Origin: Rhodospirillales bacterium
GTDB taxonomy: Bacteria; Pseudomonadota; Alphaproteobacteria; ATCC43930; CGMCC-115725
DNA length: 64,000 nucleotides
Assembly (NCBI GenBank): GCA_947473305.1
Contig: CANJCB010000008.1
Span: 62,001-126,000 of the forward strand
Reading direction: 5' to 3'
A program made the position numbers and the translations under genes. Positions 62,847-64,000 of the stretch are shown here, one piece after another. A model generated the notes under the pieces. It did no database searches and was not told the origin of the DNA. It was given only the letters and a program-made list of their open reading frames with translations. The first letter of the stretch is position 1. Each line of letters starts with the position of its first letter.

Positions 62847-63119
62847 TCAAACCTTGATGTCGAGGATCTTGCGCGTGAGCTGGTCGGTGGTCTCGAGCAC
62901 AGCGGCATTCGCGGAGAAGGCGTTTCTCGCCTCGTTCACTTGAAGAATCGCCGCCGTCGGATCGAAATCCGGCGCTTTTGCGGTAGGCGACGTCGCGCCG
63001 GTGGTATCGTCGCTGCGCAAACCGGTGGCGATCTTGCTTGCCGCATCGGCGAGCTGGCGCTCGGCGCGGTAGAGCCCGGCGACCGAATTGCTCACCGCAT
63101 TGCCGATTGCATCCGCCAT
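62847..63119 (-). CDS. small flagellar-rod-like helical protein (orphan)
   Basis: A 90-residue protein with two helices around a disordered linker. The N-terminal helix (AIGNAVSNSVAGLYRAERQL, then ADAASKIATG) and the C-terminal helix (NEARNAFSANAAVLETTDQL, then TRKILDIKV) resemble the terminal coiled-coil segments of FlgC/FlgB and hook proteins, in which N- and C-termini pair. The central rod domain is absent and no flagellar gene is near. The ATG at 63119 has GGAG seven bases upstream; the longer frame to 63212 is unlikely. Function unknown. Confidence 0.68.
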   Translation of the reverse strand: MADAIGNAVSNSVAGLYRAERQLADAASKIATGLRSDDTTGATSPTAKAPDFDPTAAILQVNEARNAFSANAAVLETTDQLTRKILDIKV

Positions 63120-63265
63120 GGAAAGTCTCCGCCGTCCGCGCAAATCAATAAGAAGAACATAGGCTCGCTCGGGCGCGGGGTCAATTCGCGACAGCCCGCG
63201 ACAGGGCGACACGCGGTTCCGTCACGGGAAATGGGGTAGGATCTAGGACCGGCAGGAGAGAGCGC

Positions 63266-64000
63266 ATGACCCTCGATCCCGTAGTGCTATCACGCATCCA
63301 ATTCGCCTGGGTAATCGCCTGGCATATCCTGCTGCCGGCCTTCACGGTCGGCCTCGCCTCCTTCATCGCCGTGCTGGAGGGCATCGGTTTTTTAACCGGG
63401 CGCGAGATCTGGCAGCGCATCTCGACCTTCTGGACGCGGATCTTCGCCGTTTCCTTCGGCATGGGCGTCGTCTCCGGCGTGGTGATGCCCTTCCAGTTCG
63501 GCACGAATTGGAGCCGGTTCTCGGATATCGCGGCGAATGTGATCTCGCCGCTTCTTTCCTATGAGGCGCTGACCGCCTTCTTCCTGGAATCGGCTTTCCT
63601 GGGCGTGCTGCTCTTCGGGCGCAAGAAGGTGCCGGCCTGGGCGCATCTCGTGGCCGCGGTGATGGTGGCGGGCGGGACGCTCTTTTCATCCTTCTGGATC
63701 CTCTCCACCAACAGCTGGATGCAGACGCCCGCCGGCTTCGAGATCATCGACGGGCGGTTCTTCCCGAAGGACTGGATGGCGATCATCTTCAATCCGTCCT
63801 TCCCCTATCGGCTGCTCCATACGGTCGCCGCCTTCTATGTGACGACGGCCTTCGTGGTGTTATCCGTCGGCTCCTATCTCGTGAGGGGCGGGCAGTTCGC
63901 CGCCGAAGGCCGGATCATGCGGCTGTTGGCGCTCGGCTTCCTGAGCCTCATGGTGCCGCTCCAGATGGTGCTGGGCGACGCTCACGGCCTCAACACCCGC
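63266..64000 (+). CDS. cydA: cytochrome bd ubiquinol oxidase subunit I (C-terminus cut by window edge)
   Basis: The first 245 residues of the large subunit of cytochrome bd (CydA/CioA), which reduces oxygen with ubiquinol without pumping protons. RIQFAWVIAWHILLPAFTVG holds the heme ligand His. VVMPFQFGTNWSRFS, ALTAFFLESAFLGVLLFG and SSFWILSTNSWMQTPAGF are conserved core segments, and the quinol-loop region begins near the edge (LGDAHG). The ATG at 63266 follows GGCAGGAGAG. Whether it belongs to the cyanide-insensitive CioA type needs the missing Q-loop. Confidence 0.95.
   Translation, partial: MTLDPVVLSRIQFAWVIAWHILLPAFTVGLASFIAVLEGIGFLTGREIWQRISTFWTRIFAVSFGMGVVSGVVMPFQFGTNWSRFSDIAANVISPLLSYEALTAFFLESAFLGVLLFGRKKVPAWAHLVAAVMVAGGTLFSSFWILSTNSWMQTPAGFEIIDGRFFPKDWMAIIFNPSFPYRLLHTVAAFYVTTAFVVLSVGSYLVRGGQFAAEGRIMRLLALGFLSLMVPLQMVLGDAHGLNTR

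Overview
The window is chromosomal DNA from a high-GC alphaproteobacterium. A Rhodospirillales-like lineage is my best guess, from the DUF1127 and PAS_5 proteins, the PPTP-type GGDEF protein, the split MlaA/MlaC pair and the ArsR-methyltransferase/metF/metH operon. This is inference from gene content; there is no rRNA to fix it. I see no tRNA, rRNA, CRISPR array, insertion sequence or prophage. Genes are densely packed on both strands, often with ATGA or TGATG overlaps. Both end genes are cut by the window: an M24 aminopeptidase on the left and cytochrome bd subunit I on the right.

Layout. 0-10 kb: housekeeping genes (M24 peptidase, DUF1127 with a possible leader peptide, a GT-C-like membrane protein, uppP, prmA, uvrD/pcrA, an SLC13-type permease, a GGDEF protein). 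10-16 kb: a thioesterase, then a complete dipeptide/oligopeptide ABC importer (dppABCDF-like). 16-21.9 kb: a methionine operon on the minus strand (ArsR-methyltransferase regulator, metF, metH) with a perfect 20-bp palindrome inside its promoter. 21.9-30 kb: mlaA-mlaC, ettA, a split chromate transporter whose second half is frameshifted, a glutathione transferase, an orphan peptide-type binding protein, and an enolase-superfamily dehydratase. 30-34 kb: a PuuD-like membrane protein with a newly recognised 31-residue membrane peptide, divergent from a four-gene operon of two heme-oxygenase-like proteins, an alpha/beta hydrolase and an AbrB-like protein with a histone-H1-like tail. 34-44.4 kb: rhomboid, flavin reductase, CYTH-CHAD, YcaQ/AlkX-type glycosylase, then an iron-uptake locus (hemP, TonB-dependent siderophore receptor, piuC, PepSY protein, exbB, exbD, tonB) behind a Fur-like box. 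44.5-52.6 kb: an SDR, a 19-bp x3 tandem repeat, and an MdtABC-like RND operon in which the MdtB-like pump has lost about 110 residues. 52.7-64 kb: small hypotheticals, a GFA protein, three MFS transporters, a PAS_5 protein, an exported methyltransferase, a second orphan binding protein coupled to a TauD-type dioxygenase, a second rhomboid, an FKBP isomerase, an orphan flagellar-rod-like mini-protein, and cydA.

The best candidate for an undescribed system is the 30.98-33.63 kb operon. Its first heme-oxygenase-like protein keeps a full iron-ligand pattern and its second appears to have lost it, which suggests a catalytic/non-catalytic pair working with a hydrolase and a DNA-binding-type protein. 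The 31-residue peptide next to the PuuD-like protein, the shortened RND pump and the leader peptide before DUF1127 are the next most interesting items.
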